This document shows positions 39,728-52,277 of a stretch of 64,000 bases of DNA, one piece after another (within the stretch, counting starts at the first letter, position 1; each line of letters opens with the position of its first letter). Location of the stretch: NCBI RefSeq assembly GCF_015291885.1, contig NZ_CP036186.1, forward strand, positions 2,686,001 through 2,750,000. Reading direction: 5' to 3'. This DNA comes from Stutzerimonas stutzeri. GTDB taxonomy: Bacteria; Pseudomonadota; Gammaproteobacteria; Pseudomonadales; Pseudomonadaceae. The notes beneath the pieces were generated by a model. That model made no database searches. It was given only the letters and a program-made list of their open reading frames with translations, and was not told the origin of the DNA. The position numbers and the translations under genes were made by a program.

Positions 39728-41998
39728 TCAGGCCAGCTCGGCAGTAGTCTCGAATTCGAAGAACGGCTCCCCGCCACGAATATCGATATGCACTACCCCG
39801 CCATGCTCAGCCAACTCTCCGAACAGAATCTCTTCAGCCAGTGGCCGCTTGATCTTGTCTTGAATCAGCCGCGCCATTGGACGCGCGCCCATCTGTGCGT
39901 CATAACCATGCTCGGCCAACCATCCGCGGGCCGCATCCGACACCTCTAGCGTCACATGCTTGTCTTCCAGTTGCGCCTGCAGTTCGATGAGGAACTTGTC
40001 GACGATGCTCTTGATCACCTCGTGGCTCAAGCGACCGAACTGGATGATGGTGTCCAGACGGTTACGGAACTCCGGCGTGAAGCTCTTCTTAATGACTTCC
40101 ATCGCATCAGACGCGTGGTCCTGCAAGGTAAAACCAATGGAAGCGCGCGCCGCTGTTTCCGCCCCAGCATTCGTGGTCATGATGATGATCACATTGCGGA
40201 AGTCAGCTTTACGCCCGTTGTTATCCGTAAGCGTACCGTGGTCCATAACCTGCAGAAGCAAATTGAAGACTTCGGGATGCGCCTTCTCAATCTCGTCCAG
40301 CAGGAGCACGCAATGCGGTTGCTTGGTAATCGCCTCGGTGAGCAATCCGCCTTGATCAAACCCGACATACCCTGGGGGCGCACCGATCAGTCTCGATACG
40401 GTGTGGCGCTCCATATATTCGGACATGTCGAAGCGCACCAACTCCACACCCAGCGCCCTGGCAAGCTGCCGCGCAGCTTCAGTCTTACCAACACCAGTAG
40501 GGCCAGCGAAGAGGAATGAGCCGACGGGTTTATCCGGCGCCTTGAGTCCGGCACGGGAAAGCTTGATTGCGGTGGAAAGAGAGTCGATTGCGTCGTCTTG
40601 CCCAAAAACAGTGAGTTTGAGGTCACGCTCGAGATTGCGCAGCAACTCCTTGTCCGAGCTGCTGACATGCTTTGGAGGAATTCGCGCGATTTTCGCAACG
40701 ATATCCTCGACCTGCTCTACCTCGATGCGCTTGACTCGACGATCTTCCGGCTGCAGGCGCTGATAGGCACCCGCCTCATCGATCACATCGATAGCTTTGT
40801 CGGGCATATGGCGATCATTGATGTAACGGGACGCCAGTTCGGCTGCCGCACGAAGCGCCTCATCGCTATATTCGATGTTGTGGTGCTGCTCGAAGCGCCC
40901 TTTGAGGCCGCGCAGAATGCCAATGGTGTCCTCGACAGACGGCTCGGTGACATCAACTTTCTGGAATCGACGCGCGAGCGCACGATCCTTTTCGAAGATC
41001 CCACGAAACTCCTGGAACGTCGTAGAACCAATGCAGCGAATCTCCCCTGAAGAAAGCAGAGGCTTGAGTAGATTCGATGCATCCATTACACCGCCGGACG
41101 CAGCGCCAGCGCCAATGATGGTGTGGATTTCGTCGATGAACAGAATTGCATGAGGCCGCTTGCGCAACTCCCCGAGTAGCGCCTTGAACCGTTTTTCAAA
41201 GTCACCACGGTATTTCGTACCGGCCAGCAGCGCGCCCAGGTCCAACGAGTAGACGACGCTGTCAGCCAGCAAATCGGGCACTTCATTGTCGACGATACGC
41301 TTGGCCAACCCTTCGGCAATGGCTGTCTTGCCCACACCGGCCTCGCCAACCAAGAGGGGGTTATTTTTGCGGCGACGCGCCAGAATCTGCGCTACTCGCT
41401 CCACCTCGTTCTCGCGCCCGACCAATGGGTCGATCCGCCCCTGGCGCGCCAGCTCATTCAAGTTGCTAGCGTATGCATCCAGAGGATTACTCGAGGCACC
41501 CGGCTCCCCTCCATCCTCGTCCTGCATCTCCGCATCGCCTTCCGGATTGCCGGCACTACCAGGCACCTTTGAAATACCGTGGGCGATGTAGTTAACGACG
41601 TCGATGCGTGCGACGTTCTGCTGTTTGAGCAGGAATACAGCCTGGCTCTCCTGCTCGCTGAAAATCGCCACCAGCACATTGGCCCCGGTGACCTCACGCT
41701 TGCCGGAGCTTTGTACGTGGAAGACTGCACGCTGCAGAACTCGCTGAAATCCAAGCGTAGGCTGGGTTTCGCGCTCTTCATCGTGCTGTGGAATAAGTGG
41801 AGTGGTGGAATCAATGAACTCCTGCAGATCGTGCCGCAGCTTGTCCAGGCTCGCGCCACAGGCTCGCAATACGGTCGCAGCCGCTTTATTGTCCAGTAGG
41901 GCCAACAGGAGGTGTTCAACCGTCATGAACTCATGACGCTTGGTACGTGCCTCTTTGAAAGCCAGATTCAGAGTGACTTCGAGCTCACGGTTCAACAT
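39728..41998 (-). CDS. clpA: ATP-dependent Clp protease ATP-binding subunit ClpA
   Basis: 756 aa AAA+ unfoldase that feeds substrates to ClpP. An N-terminal repeat domain ([20 protein letters not shown]) is followed by two ATPase modules, with Walker [12 protein letters not shown] and [11 protein letters not shown]. The ATG at 41998 gives the standard family N-terminus and has GAGGTGAA upstream. It is 28 bp downstream of clpS in the same operon. Confidence 0.97.
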   Translation of the reverse strand: MLNRELEVTLNLAFKEARTKRHEFMTVEHLLLALLDNKAAATVLRACGASLDKLRHDLQEFIDSTTPLIPQHDEERETQPTLGFQRVLQRAVFHVQSSGKREVTGANVLVAIFSEQESQAVFLLKQQNVARIDVVNYIAHGISKVPGSAGNPEGDAEMQDEDGGEPGASSNPLDAYASNLNELARQGRIDPLVGRENEVERVAQILARRRKNNPLLVGEAGVGKTAIAEGLAKRIVDNEVPDLLADSVVYSLDLGALLAGTKYRGDFEKRFKALLGELRKRPHAILFIDEIHTIIGAGAASGGVMDASNLLKPLLSSGEIRCIGSTTFQEFRGIFEKDRALARRFQKVDVTEPSVEDTIGILRGLKGRFEQHHNIEYSDEALRAAAELASRYINDRHMPDKAIDVIDEAGAYQRLQPEDRRVKRIEVEQVEDIVAKIARIPPKHVSSSDKELLRNLERDLKLTVFGQDDAIDSLSTAIKLSRAGLKAPDKPVGSFLFAGPTGVGKTEAARQLARALGVELVRFDMSEYMERHTVSRLIGAPPGYVGFDQGGLLTEAITKQPHCVLLLDEIEKAHPEVFNLLLQVMDHGTLTDNNGRKADFRNVIIIMTTNAGAETAARASIGFTLQDHASDAMEVIKKSFTPEFRNRLDTIIQFGRLSHEVIKSIVDKFLIELQAQLEDKHVTLEVSDAARGWLAEHGYDAQMGARPMARLIQDKIKRPLAEEILFGELAEHGGVVHIDIRGGEPFFEFETTAELA

Positions 41999-42026
41999 AG
42001 CTTCACCTCTTCCCCAGCAGTCGGAG

Positions 42027-42389
42027 TTAACCGTCCTTCTCGATCTCACAAAGCAGCGGGTGCTGGCACTCCCTTGCATATTGATTCACTTGCATCGCTT
42101 TGGTTTCGGCTACGTCACGGGTATACATCCCGCAGACCGCCTTCCCCTCGGTATGAACGGCCAGCATGATCTTGGTGGCCTGCTCCCTGCTGTGATTGAA
42201 AATACCTTCCAGCACCTCGACGACGAAATCCATCGGCGTGTAGTCATCATTAAACATGACAACTTTGTACATCGGTGGTGCCTTTAATTCAGGCTTGGCC
42301 TCCTCGACCGCGAGGCTAGTGGCATCGTCCTCGTCCCCTAAGGGCCGATCCTGATTGAATGTTAGTCGAATCTGAGCAATAGCATGCAT
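42027..42389 (-). CDS. clpS: ClpS adaptor protein
   Basis: 120 aa adaptor that delivers N-end rule substrates to ClpAP. Binding-pocket motif [19 protein letters not shown] and [10 protein letters not shown] are present, ending [12 protein letters not shown]. The start [16 protein letters not shown] matches what I recall of Pseudomonas ClpS; an ATG two codons earlier (42395) is possible, and neither has a clear ribosome site. The frame continues upstream but without family sequence. Confidence 0.95.
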   Translation of the reverse strand: MHAIAQIRLTFNQDRPLGDEDDATSLAVEEAKPELKAPPMYKVVMFNDDYTPMDFVVEVLEGIFNHSREQATKIMLAVHTEGKAVCGMYTRDVAETKAMQVNQYARECQHPLLCEIEKDG

Positions 42390-42607
42390 GCGCATAACGG
42401 TTCTAGGTCGTGGCACAGGGGCCAGATAAATATGGACAGCTTCGCAGCCAGCTGACGAGTCGCCTTGACTATCGGCAAAACGGTGATACAAACAGTATGT
42501 GCCTACAAGGGCAAACGGGTTGCGCAACATGAGGCCTCGGGCTGCATAAGCGCGGAATGAAATGGATGTTACTCCAGTAATGGACTCATTTGCAGAGGGA
42601 TAACAGC

Positions 42608-42871
42608 ATGCTAAGCGGTAAGGTCAAGTGGTTCAACAACGCCAAAGGCTATGGGTTCATCGTAGCAGACGGCGGCGATGAGGACCTGTTCGCCCACTAC
42701 TCGGCCATCCAGATGGAAGGCTACCGAACTCTCAAAGCTGGGCAAGCAGTCGTGTTCAACATTCTGCAGGGTCCGAAAGGCCTACACGCTACCGACATCA
42801 GACCGCAGCAGGTCGTGTCTGAAGCGACGACCCCTGCTGTTGCCCAAGGCGTTTCAACAGTAGACGCCTGA
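42608..42871 (+). CDS. cspD: Cold-shock domain protein CspD
   Basis: 87 aa single cold-shock domain with RNP1 KGYGFI and RNP2 LFAHYS. The C-terminal extension and location divergent from clpSA identify CspD, which in E. coli binds single-stranded DNA and inhibits replication in stationary phase. ATG at 42608 with GAGGGA upstream is preferred over an in-frame ATG at 42590. Confidence 0.93.
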   Translation: MLSGKVKWFNNAKGYGFIVADGGDEDLFAHYSAIQMEGYRTLKAGQAVVFNILQGPKGLHATDIRPQQVVSEATTPAVAQGVSTVDA

Positions 42872-42888
42872 CTTTTTATGAAACAAAA

Positions 42889-42922
42889 CAAAAAGGCCGA
42901 TCATCTGATCGGCCTTTTTTTG
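42889..42922. terminator. Bidirectional terminator between cspD and icd
   Basis: AAAAGGCCGATCA / TGATCGGCCTTTT hairpin flanked by A-runs on the left and T-runs on the right, able to stop transcription in both directions. Confidence 0.9.
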
Positions 42923-42933
42923 TACACCCGCTT

Positions 42934-44190
42934 TTACATGTGACTGATCATTGCATCGCCGAATTGCGAGCAGGACATCAGCTGTGCACCGTCCATCAAA
43001 CGCTCAAAGTCGTAGGTAACGGTCTTAGCGGCAATGGCGTTTTCGGTGGACTTAATAATCAGGTCAGCTGCTTCCACCCAACCCATGTGGCGTAGCATCA
43101 TCTCGGCAGAGAGAATCAGCGAACCTGGGTTGACCTTGTCCTGACCGGCATACTTCGGCGCTGTGCCGTGAGTCGCCTCGAACATGGCAACGGTATCCGA
43201 CAGGTTTGCCCCCGGAGCAATGCCGATACCACCCACCTCCGCAGCCAGTGCGTCGGATAGATAATCGCCGTTCAGGTTGAGCGTAGCGATGACGTCATAC
43301 TCAGCCGGCCGTAGCAGAATCTGTTGCAACATGGCGTCCGCGATGGCGTCTTTGACGACAATGTTCTTGCCGGTATTCGGGTTCTTGAACTGCATCCAAG
43401 GGCCGCCATCCAGCAGCTCTGCACCGAATTCGTCGCGAGCCACTTCGTAGCCCCACTCTTTGAAGGCGCCTTCGGTGAACTTCATGATATTGCCCTTGTG
43501 GACAATGGTCACTGAGCTCCGGTCATTGTCGACCGCGTACTGCAACGCCTTGCGCACCAGACGCTTGGTACCTTCCAAAGAAACCGGCTTAACGCCGATG
43601 CCGCAGTTCTCAGTGAAGCGGATTTTCTTGACGCCCAGTTCCTCGGTCAGAAACTTGATGACCTTTTCCGCCTCCGGAGATCCTGCCTTCCATTCGACGC
43701 CGGCGTAGATGTCTTCGGAGTTCTCACGAAAGATAACCATATCAACGTCTTGCGGCTTCTTCACCGGGCTCGGCACGCCTGTAAACCAGCGAACCGGGCG
43801 CTGACAGACATAGAGGTCGAGCTCTTGGCGCAGCGCAACATTCAATGAACGGATACCGCCCCCAACCGGAGTAGTCAGCGGGCCCTTGATGGACACAACG
43901 TAATCACGAACGGCTTCCAAGGTTTCCTTCGGCAGCCAGGTGTCCTGGTCGTAGACCTGTGTGGCCTTTTCGCCTGCATAGATTTCCATCCAGGCAATCT
44001 TGCGCTCACCGCCATAGGCCTTCTGAACAGCCGCATCCACCACCTTGATCATCACCGGGCTGATGTCAACGCCGATACCGTCACCCTCGATATAGGGAAT
44101 GATGGGGTTATTAGGTACGTTCAGTGTGTTATCGGCATTGACGGTGATTTTGTCACCGCTGGCTGGCACCTGGATCTTTTGGTATCCCAT
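42934..44190 (-). CDS. icd: NADP-dependent isocitrate dehydrogenase, homodimeric type
   Basis: 418 aa TCA-cycle enzyme converting isocitrate to 2-oxoglutarate. Substrate loop [20 protein letters not shown] includes the Ser that AceK phosphorylates in E. coli; the nucleotide region [18 protein letters not shown] ([20 protein letters not shown]) is present. It is divergent from a second, unrelated isocitrate dehydrogenase gene (idh) and 10 kb from isocitrate lyase, so all three enzymes of the glyoxylate branch point are close together. Confidence 0.97.
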   Translation of the reverse strand: MGYQKIQVPASGDKITVNADNTLNVPNNPIIPYIEGDGIGVDISPVMIKVVDAAVQKAYGGERKIAWMEIYAGEKATQVYDQDTWLPKETLEAVRDYVVSIKGPLTTPVGGGIRSLNVALRQELDLYVCQRPVRWFTGVPSPVKKPQDVDMVIFRENSEDIYAGVEWKAGSPEAEKVIKFLTEELGVKKIRFTENCGIGVKPVSLEGTKRLVRKALQYAVDNDRSSVTIVHKGNIMKFTEGAFKEWGYEVARDEFGAELLDGGPWMQFKNPNTGKNIVVKDAIADAMLQQILLRPAEYDVIATLNLNGDYLSDALAAEVGGIGIAPGANLSDTVAMFEATHGTAPKYAGQDKVNPGSLILSAEMMLRHMGWVEAADLIIKSTENAIAAKTVTYDFERLMDGAQLMSCSQFGDAMISHM

Positions 44191-44550
44191 GCTTGACTCC
44201 GTCTTCGTGGTTAGACATCGATCATCTTTGAGGGTAACTCACTTGAATCGACTGAAACTACATGTTCGTTCGTCGTATGCGCAACGCCGTTCTGCCATGC
44301 GCTGGCTCGATGGTATACTGGCCCGATGACTAACAAGTCATAAGGGACGAGCCTGTCTTGTACAAGACCCGCCTCTTGAAACCGCCGAGCTGCTATCGCG
44401 GCTCACCGGTTCAAATGCTCGACACTCTATTGGTGCATCCATCACACCGCGGCGAATCCCACTTCTGGTTCAACTAGACGGAGAGCCAGAGCGCCTACCC
44501 GGCGCACTCGGGATTCTGTGCACGCCCAGCAAGAAGAGAGTTAACGCTAA
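44191..44550. other. Divergent icd-idh control region
   Basis: 360 bp without a supported gene. It holds an extended -10 promoter at 44311-44319 reading towards idh; the icd promoter is not obvious. The rest shows nothing I can name. Confidence 0.6.
44311..44319 (+). promoter_or_regulatory. Candidate extended -10 promoter for idh
   Basis: TGG-TATACT is an extended -10 (TGnTATAAT-like); a poor -35 (TTCTGC) lies about 18 bp upstream. Transcription from here would give idh a leader of about 225 nt. Confidence 0.45.
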
Positions 44551-46779
44551 ATGTCCACCCCTTCGAAGATCATCTATACCTTCACCGACGAAGCTCCAGC
44601 CCTGGCCACCTATTCGCTTCTGCCCATTGTAGAAGCGTTCGCAGCCTCTGCCGATTTAGCCGTCGAAACACGCGACATCTCTCTTGCAGGGCGCATTCTT
44701 GCGCGCTTTGCCGACCAGCTGGACGCCGACAAGAAAGTGGATGATGACTTGGCCAAACTCGCCGAGCTGACCAACCAGCCCGATGCCAACATCATCAAAC
44801 TCCCTAACATCAGCGCTTCCGTACCTCAGCTCAAGGCGGCCATTGCCGAGCTGCAGGCCCTTGGCTACAACATCCCCAATTTCCCGGAAGATCCGCAAAC
44901 CGACGCGGAGAAAGATGTTCGCGCGCGTTATGGCAAGGTGCTCGGCAGCGCCGTAAACCCTGTCCTACGTGAAGGCAATTCCGATCGCCGCGCTCCTGCT
45001 GCGGTTAAGGCCTATGCACGCAAGCACCCACACTCCATGGGTAAGTGGAGCAAGGCGTCGCAGTCTCACGCCGACTACATGCGCGGCGGCGACTTCTTCT
45101 CCAGCGAACAGTCGATCACCATGGACAAAGCCGGTGACGTGCGCATCGAGTTCGTCGGCAAGGATGGCAAGGTCGAGGTCAAGAAGCAGCTCGCCCTGCA
45201 GGAAGGTGAAGTGCTCGACGGCATGTTCATGAGCTGCAACAAACTGCGCGCGTTCTTCGAAGAAACGCTGCAGGACTGCAAGGAGACCGGCGTAATGTGG
45301 TCCCTGCACGTCAAAGCCACCATGATGAAGATCTCGCACCCGATCGTCTTTGGCCATGCGGTCAGCGTTTACTACAAAGACGTATTCGACAAATACGGCG
45401 AGCTGTTCAAGGAGCTGGGTGTCAACCCGAACAACGGTATCAGCAGCGTCTACGACAAGATCAAGTCGCTGCCGGTCTCGCAGCAGGAAGAAATCCTGCA
45501 CGACATCCATGAGGTCTATAGCCACCGTCCGGAAATGGCGATGGTTGACTCGGTCAAGGGCATCACCAACCTGCACATCCCGAGCGACGTCATTGTGGAC
45601 GCCTCGATGCCGGCGATGATTCGCAACTCCGGTCAAATGTGGGGCAAGGACGGCAAGCAGAAGGACACCAAAGCGGTAATGCCGGAAAGCACCTACGCCC
45701 GCATCTACCAAGAGATGATCAACTTCTGCAAAACCAACGGCGCTTTCGATCCGGTCACCATGGGCAGCGTACCTAACGTCGGCCTGATGGCGCAGAAGGC
45801 TGAGGAATACGGCTCGCACGACAAGACCTTCGAGATGCAGGCTGACGGCACCATGCGCGTCGTCCTGGCCGATGGCACCGTGCTGATGCAGCATGACGTC
45901 GAGAAAGGCGACATCTGGCGTGCCTGCCAGACCAAAGACGCTCCGATCCGCGACTGGGTCAAGCTGGCAGTAACCCGCGCTCGTCAGTCGAACACCCCGG
46001 CAATCTTCTGGCTGGACCCTGAGCGCGCGCACGATCGCCAGCTTCAGAAGAAAGTAGAAGCCTATCTTCAGGACCACGATCTGTCCGGTCTGGACATCCG
46101 CATCATGGGCTACAACGAAGCCATTCGCGTCAGCATGGAGCGCATGATTCGTGGCCAGGACACCATTTCGGTGACCGGCAACGTGCTGCGCGACTATCTG
46201 ACCGACCTGTTCCCGATCATGGAACTGGGCACCTCGGCGAAGATGCTCTCCATCGTTCCGCTGATGGCGGGCGGCGGCATGTACGAGACCGGTGCCGGCG
46301 GTTCCGCACCGAAGCACGTGCAGCAGCTGGTAGAAGAAAACTACCTGCGCTGGGACTCCCTCGGCGAATTCCTCGCTCTGGCGGTGTCCCTGGAGGAAAC
46401 CGGAATCAAGACCGGCAACGCCAAAGCCGAGATCCTAGGGAAGACCCTCGACCAGGCCACCGGGAAGCTGTTGGACAACAACAAGTCCCCGGCACGCAAG
46501 GTGGGTCAGCTAGACAACCGCGGCAGCCACTTCTACCTGGCTCTGTACTGGGCGCAAGCCCTGGCCGCCCAGGACGAAGACGCCGAGCTGAAGGCCCACT
46601 TCGCTCCGCTGGCCAAGCAACTGACCGAGCAGGAAGCAACCATCGTTGACGAACTCGCCGCCGTTCAGGGCAAGCCAGTCGATATCGGTGGCTACTACCG
46701 CTCTAATCCTGAACTAACCAGCAAGGTCATGCGCCCCAGCGCGACCTTCAACGCTGCCCTGGCCGCGCTGAACGCCTGA
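44551..46779 (+). CDS. idh: NADP-dependent isocitrate dehydrogenase, monomeric type
   Basis: 742 aa monomeric enzyme, unrelated in fold length to Icd but catalysing the same reaction. The N-terminus [20 protein letters not shown] and internal motifs ([27 protein letters not shown]) are diagnostic. The ATG has AAGAAGAGAG upstream. Pseudomonads typically keep both forms side by side; differential expression is expected but is not shown by the sequence. Confidence 0.97.
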   Translation: MSTPSKIIYTFTDEAPALATYSLLPIVEAFAASADLAVETRDISLAGRILARFADQLDADKKVDDDLAKLAELTNQPDANIIKLPNISASVPQLKAAIAELQALGYNIPNFPEDPQTDAEKDVRARYGKVLGSAVNPVLREGNSDRRAPAAVKAYARKHPHSMGKWSKASQSHADYMRGGDFFSSEQSITMDKAGDVRIEFVGKDGKVEVKKQLALQEGEVLDGMFMSCNKLRAFFEETLQDCKETGVMWSLHVKATMMKISHPIVFGHAVSVYYKDVFDKYGELFKELGVNPNNGISSVYDKIKSLPVSQQEEILHDIHEVYSHRPEMAMVDSVKGITNLHIPSDVIVDASMPAMIRNSGQMWGKDGKQKDTKAVMPESTYARIYQEMINFCKTNGAFDPVTMGSVPNVGLMAQKAEEYGSHDKTFEMQADGTMRVVLADGTVLMQHDVEKGDIWRACQTKDAPIRDWVKLAVTRARQSNTPAIFWLDPERAHDRQLQKKVEAYLQDHDLSGLDIRIMGYNEAIRVSMERMIRGQDTISVTGNVLRDYLTDLFPIMELGTSAKMLSIVPLMAGGGMYETGAGGSAPKHVQQLVEENYLRWDSLGEFLALAVSLEETGIKTGNAKAEILGKTLDQATGKLLDNNKSPARKVGQLDNRGSHFYLALYWAQALAAQDEDAELKAHFAPLAKQLTEQEATIVDELAAVQGKPVDIGGYYRSNPELTSKVMRPSATFNAALAALNA

Positions 46780-46800
46780 GTCAACGCCTGAGCGTTACCA

Positions 46801-46826
46801 CGAACCCCGGCCCGTGCCGGGGTTCG
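46801..46826 (+). terminator. Terminator after idh
   Basis: Perfect 11-bp stem CGAACCCCGGC / GCCGGGGTTCG, loop CCGT, followed by TGCTTTCT. It is nearly the same sequence as the fabI terminator. Confidence 0.8.
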
Positions 46827-46879
46827 TGCTTTCTGGTAGCCCGCTGCTATGATCGCGTCATTTGCGCAAGGCAGCTTAT

Positions 46880-47320
46880 ATGGACTGGCAACCGCATATC
46901 ACCGTCGCGACCGTTATCGAAGACCAGGGACGTTTTCTGTTGGTAGAAGAGCTCAAGGCAGGCCGTCTCGTACTCAATCAGCCTGCCGGGCATCTGGAAG
47001 CCAATGAGAATCTGCGCCAGGCGGCTATTCGAGAAACACTCGAAGAAACCGGCTGGGACGTCGAGCTCATTGGCGTCGTGGGAATTTACCTGTACACCGC
47101 CCCCAGCAATGGCGTGACCTATCAGCGCGTGTGCTTCGCCGCCAGAGCCCTGCAGTATGATCCGCAGCGTCAACTCGACGAGGGCATCGTCGCCGCTCGG
47201 TGGCTGAGCCGCGAAGAGCTGGAGGCGCAACCTGAACGCTGGCGCAGCGAACTGGTGCCCCGCTGTATCGATGATTATCTGACCGGGCCGCTGCATTCGC
47301 TTGACGTGATTCGCAACTGA
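46880..47320 (+). CDS. Nudix hydrolase (NudJ-like phosphatase)
   Basis: 146 aa. The Nudix box is complete: G37-x5-E then RETLEETGWDV, binding the divalent metal. NudJ-type enzymes hydrolyse nucleoside tri- or diphosphates and HMP-PP; position immediately before mnmA matches E. coli nudJ (ymfB)-mnmA order. ATG at 46880 is used instead of TTG at 46862 because it matches the family start MxxxPHITVA. The actual substrate is not determined. Confidence 0.9.
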   Translation: MDWQPHITVATVIEDQGRFLLVEELKAGRLVLNQPAGHLEANENLRQAAIRETLEETGWDVELIGVVGIYLYTAPSNGVTYQRVCFAARALQYDPQRQLDEGIVAARWLSREELEAQPERWRSELVPRCIDDYLTGPLHSLDVIRN

Positions 47321-47389
47321 ACGCGGCTTCGTCATGCCTGCTGCAGCCTGATAGAATTCCGCCCCTTTGCAGAGCCTCAGCGTGTTCCT

Positions 47390-48517
47390 ATGTCTGTAAC
47401 CACCCTCATCTCCCCGGAAAAAACACGTGTCATCGTCGGCATGTCCGGCGGAGTGGACTCTTCCGTTTCCGCCCTCCTGCTGCTCGAGCAGGGCTATCAG
47501 GTCGAAGGCCTGTTCATGAAGAACTGGGAAGAGGACGACGGCACGGAATACTGCACCGCCAAGGAAGATCTGGCCGACGCCCAGGCTGTGTGCGATCGGA
47601 TCGGCATCAAGCTGCACACAGCCAACTTCGCAGCCGAGTACTGGGACAACGTTTTCGAACATTTCCTTGCCGAGTACAAGGCGGGACGCACGCCGAACCC
47701 CGACATCCTTTGCAACCGGGAGATCAAGTTCAAGGCTTTCCTCGACTACGCTTTGGTGCTGGGAGCAGACCTCATCGCGACCGGCCATTACGTACGTCGT
47801 CGCGACGTGAATGATCGCAGCGAGCTGCTCAAAGGGCTGGACCCGAACAAGGACCAAAGTTACTTCCTGCATGCGGTCGGTGGGGAGCAGCTGAGCAAGA
47901 CGCTGTTTCCTGTCGGGGAGCTTGAAAAGCCCGAAGTGCGAGCGATCGCCGAGAAGTACGGACTTGCCACGGCTAAGAAGAAAGACTCCACCGGCATCTG
48001 CTTCATCGGCGAAAGGCGCTTCAGCGACTTTCTCAAGCAATACCTTCCCGCCCAGCCCGGTAATATCGAAACCATCGATGGTGAAGTGATCGGCCGTCAT
48101 CACGGCTTGATGTATCACACCATCGGACAGCGGCAAGGCTTGGGCATAGGCGGCCTCAAAGATGCCTCGGACGAGCCCTGGTATGTCCTGAGCAAAGACC
48201 TGCAGCGTAATGTGCTGGTAGTTGGTCAGGGTAACGATCATCCATGGCTTTTTTCTCGCGCCCTACTGGCGTCGGACATCTACTGGGTAAACCCGATCAA
48301 CCTCAGCGAGCCACTCAGGCTGACAGCCAAAGTTCGCTACCGCCAGAGTGATCAGGCGTGCACGCTGGAAAAGACACCAGACGGCTATCGCGCTGTCTTT
48401 GATGCACATCAGCGCGCAGTTACGCCAGGCCAGTCAGTGGTTTTCTACGAAGGTGAAATTTGCCTGGGCGGTGGCGTGATCGAGCAGGCCGAACCCTGGT
48501 TCGAGGGTCGCCCATGA
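47390..48517 (+). CDS. mnmA: tRNA-specific 2-thiouridylase MnmA
   Basis: 375 aa enzyme that thiolates U34 of tRNA-Lys, Glu and Gln. PP-loop ATP motif [15 protein letters not shown], catalytic cysteines in LCNREIKF and [14 protein letters not shown], and the C-terminal beta-barrel. hflD overlaps its stop (ATGA), the conserved nudJ-mnmA-hflD-purB order. Confidence 0.97.
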   Translation: MSVTTLISPEKTRVIVGMSGGVDSSVSALLLLEQGYQVEGLFMKNWEEDDGTEYCTAKEDLADAQAVCDRIGIKLHTANFAAEYWDNVFEHFLAEYKAGRTPNPDILCNREIKFKAFLDYALVLGADLIATGHYVRRRDVNDRSELLKGLDPNKDQSYFLHAVGGEQLSKTLFPVGELEKPEVRAIAEKYGLATAKKKDSTGICFIGERRFSDFLKQYLPAQPGNIETIDGEVIGRHHGLMYHTIGQRQGLGIGGLKDASDEPWYVLSKDLQRNVLVVGQGNDHPWLFSRALLASDIYWVNPINLSEPLRLTAKVRYRQSDQACTLEKTPDGYRAVFDAHQRAVTPGQSVVFYEGEICLGGGVIEQAEPWFEGRP

Positions 48518-49152
48518 AAGCGCTGGACGAACAGCTGATCGCACTTGGCGCGGTCTTCGAAGCCGCAACGCTGGTGGACCGAATCGCACGCACCGGCCAA
48601 ATTCCGAATGCCTCGCTCGGCTGCATGCTTGGCAGTCTACTGGCCCGCAACCCGCAAACCACCCTTGAAATCTACGGCGGCGATGATCTGAATCTGCGTG
48701 ACGGTTACCGCGCTCTGGTCGGCGCGCTGGAACGCGACAGCAGCACCCTGCAACGCGAGCCCCTGCGCTATGCCTTGGCGATGATCGGTCTGGAACGCCA
48801 GCTCGACAAACGCGATGACATGCTCCAGGTCATCGGCAGCCGGCTGGACCAGATCCAGCAGCAAGTCGAGCACTTCGGTATAACGCACGAAAATGTCGTC
48901 GCTTCGTTCGGCGGTCTCTATCAGGACACCTTGAGCACCTTCCGTCAGCGCATTCAGGTCCAGGGCGACATGCGCCACCTTCAGCAGACGGACAATGCTT
49001 CCAAGATCCGCGCCCTGCTCCTCTCAGGCATTCGTTCGGCCCGCCTCTGGCGCCAACTCGGCGGCCATCGCTGGCAACTGATCTTTAGTCGGCGCAAGTT
49101 GCTCGATGCCCTTTATCCCAGGCTGCGCGCGACCCAGAGCGAAGACCTCTAA
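48514..49152 (+). CDS. hflD: High-frequency lysogenization protein HflD homologue
   Basis: 212 aa, alpha-helical, peripheral membrane protein family. Recognised by [36 protein letters not shown] and its fixed position between mnmA and purB. In E. coli it binds phage lambda CII; its native role is unclear. ATG at 48514 overlaps the mnmA stop by four bases. Confidence 0.93.
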   Translation: MKALDEQLIALGAVFEAATLVDRIARTGQIPNASLGCMLGSLLARNPQTTLEIYGGDDLNLRDGYRALVGALERDSSTLQREPLRYALAMIGLERQLDKRDDMLQVIGSRLDQIQQQVEHFGITHENVVASFGGLYQDTLSTFRQRIQVQGDMRHLQQTDNASKIRALLLSGIRSARLWRQLGGHRWQLIFSRRKLLDALYPRLRATQSEDL

Positions 49153-50610
<1,458 letters not shown>

Positions 50611-50626
50611 GCGATTACATGTATGC

Positions 50627-50652
50627 ACGCCCGGCTGTGCCGGGCGTTTTTA
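50627..50652 (+). terminator. Rho-independent terminator of purB
   Basis: ACGCCCGGC / GCCGGGCGT stem, TGT loop, followed by TTTATTTT. Confidence 0.88.
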
Positions 50653-50686
50653 TTTTCAGCTCTGTATATAGAGCAAGGTGTTACGC

Positions 50687-51853
50687 ATGACTTCTGACAT
50701 TCCACTTCAAGTCCTAGGCGGCATCAGCGCCCGGGAGTTTCTGCGCGATTACTGGCAGAAGAAACCACTGCTCATTCGCCAGGCCATCCCAGACTTCCAA
50801 AGCCCCATTTCGGCAGACGAACTGGCAGGCCTATCCTTGGAAGAGGAAGTCGAATCCCGTCTGGTCATCGAGCATGGCGAAAGCCCCTGGGAGCTGCGCC
50901 GCGGCCCGTTTGCCGAGGACACCTATCAGCAACTTCCCGAGCGTGACTGGACCCTGCTGGTCCAGGCTGTTGATCAGCTGGTACCGGAGGTCGCCGATCT
51001 GATCGAGCACTTTCGATTCCTGCCTAACTGGCGCATCGACGATGTGATGATCAGCTACGCGGCGCCGGGGGGCGGCGTCGGCCCACATTTCGACAACTAC
51101 GATGTGTTTCTCCTGCAAGCACATGGTCAGCGTCGCTGGCGTATCGGCCAGATGTGCGACAGCGAAAGCCCAATGCTCGCCCATGGTGATCTGCGAATTC
51201 TCGCCGACTTCCAAGGCACCGATGAGTGGGTACTGGAGCCGGGCGACATGCTTTATCTACCCCCCCGCCTCGCTCACTTCGGTACTGCCGAAGACGCCTG
51301 CATGACCTACTCGGTCGGCTTCCGCGCGCCAAGCGCCGCCGAGGTACTGACCCACTTCACCGACTTCCTGGCGCAGTTTCTGCCGGACGAAGATCGCTAC
51401 AGCGACGCCGACCTGCAGCCAACAGACGATCCATACCAAATTCAAAGCGATGCACTGGACCGCCTGAAAGGACTACTCGCCGAACACATGAGTGACGAAC
51501 GCCTGCTCCTCACATGGTTTGGCCAGTTCATGACCGAACCACGTTACCCCGAGCGGGTAGAAGGTCCCGGGATGGATAACGCTGAGCTGCTTCCGGCACT
51601 GAAGGATGGTGCTATTTTGGTGCGCAATCCGGCAGCCCGATTGGCTTGGAGCGAGGTAGATATCGGGCTACTGTTGTTTGCCAGTGGTCAGAGCCGCCTG
51701 CTTCCTTCCACGCTCCGTGAGTTGCTGAAACTGATCTGTTCAGCCGACGCCTTGCATGTCGAAAATATCGGCCAATGGCTGGACGACGAAGACGGGCGTA
51801 GCCTGCTGTGCGAGCTGGTCAAACAAGGAAGTCTGGAGTTTGCTGATGAATAG
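50687..51853 (+). CDS. roxA: Ribosomal protein L16 arginine hydroxylase (RoxA/YcfD, JmjC-like)
   Basis: 388 aa 2-oxoglutarate/Fe(II) oxygenase that hydroxylates an arginine of ribosomal protein L16. Iron motif HFDNYD (H-x-D) with the distal His in PPRLAHFG; N-terminus LGGISAREFLRDYWQKKPLLIRQA is typical. ATG at 50687 follows AAGGTG. The following GNAT gene overlaps its stop by eight bases. Confidence 0.92.
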   Translation: MTSDIPLQVLGGISAREFLRDYWQKKPLLIRQAIPDFQSPISADELAGLSLEEEVESRLVIEHGESPWELRRGPFAEDTYQQLPERDWTLLVQAVDQLVPEVADLIEHFRFLPNWRIDDVMISYAAPGGGVGPHFDNYDVFLLQAHGQRRWRIGQMCDSESPMLAHGDLRILADFQGTDEWVLEPGDMLYLPPRLAHFGTAEDACMTYSVGFRAPSAAEVLTHFTDFLAQFLPDEDRYSDADLQPTDDPYQIQSDALDRLKGLLAEHMSDERLLLTWFGQFMTEPRYPERVEGPGMDNAELLPALKDGAILVRNPAARLAWSEVDIGLLLFASGQSRLLPSTLRELLKLICSADALHVENIGQWLDDEDGRSLLCELVKQGSLEFADE

Positions 51854-52271
51854 CGTTCAAGTACGAATTGCCGATTGGCAGCAGGACAACTCAGAGCTAC
51901 GACGCATCCGCGAGGCGGTCTTCATCGCCGAGCAGGCTGTTCCACCGGAACAGGAATGGGATGCCGATGATGCCGAAGCTATTCACTTCCTCGCACTGGA
52001 GGGTGACTATCCAATCGGTACCGCCCGCCTCCTGGCTGACGGGCAGATCGGCCGAGTAGCCGTTCTACGCGACTGGCGCGGCATGAATGTAGGCGACGCG
52101 TTGATGCGTGCAGTGATTGCTGAGGCCGAACACCGCGGCCTGACGCAACAGACACTGACCGCACAGGTTCACGCCACCGCGTTCTACGAGCGCCTTGGCT
52201 TTAAAGTCGTCAGCGACGAATTTCTCGAAGCAGGCATACCCCATGTCGAGATGCTTCGCCGGAGCCACTGA
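51846..52271 (+). CDS. GNAT-family N-acetyltransferase
   Basis: 141 aa. Acetyl-CoA-binding loop around IGRVAVLRDWRGMNVGDALM and the C-terminal AFYERLGFKVVSDEF motif define the fold, close to the ElaA-like subgroup. It starts inside the roxA stop region (ATGAATAG), so translation is coupled. Acceptor substrate unknown. Confidence 0.88.
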   Translation: MNSVQVRIADWQQDNSELRRIREAVFIAEQAVPPEQEWDADDAEAIHFLALEGDYPIGTARLLADGQIGRVAVLRDWRGMNVGDALMRAVIAEAEHRGLTQQTLTAQVHATAFYERLGFKVVSDEFLEAGIPHVEMLRRSH

Positions 52272-52277
52272 GGCCAT

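Noticed and set aside
44400..44475. tRNA-like T-loop (GGTTCAAATGC) upstream of idh
   Set aside because: No matching acceptor, D or anticodon stems could be drawn.
46847..48241. Long minus-strand open frame opposite nudix and mnmA
   Set aside because: Both plus-strand genes have full motifs; the opposing frame has none.
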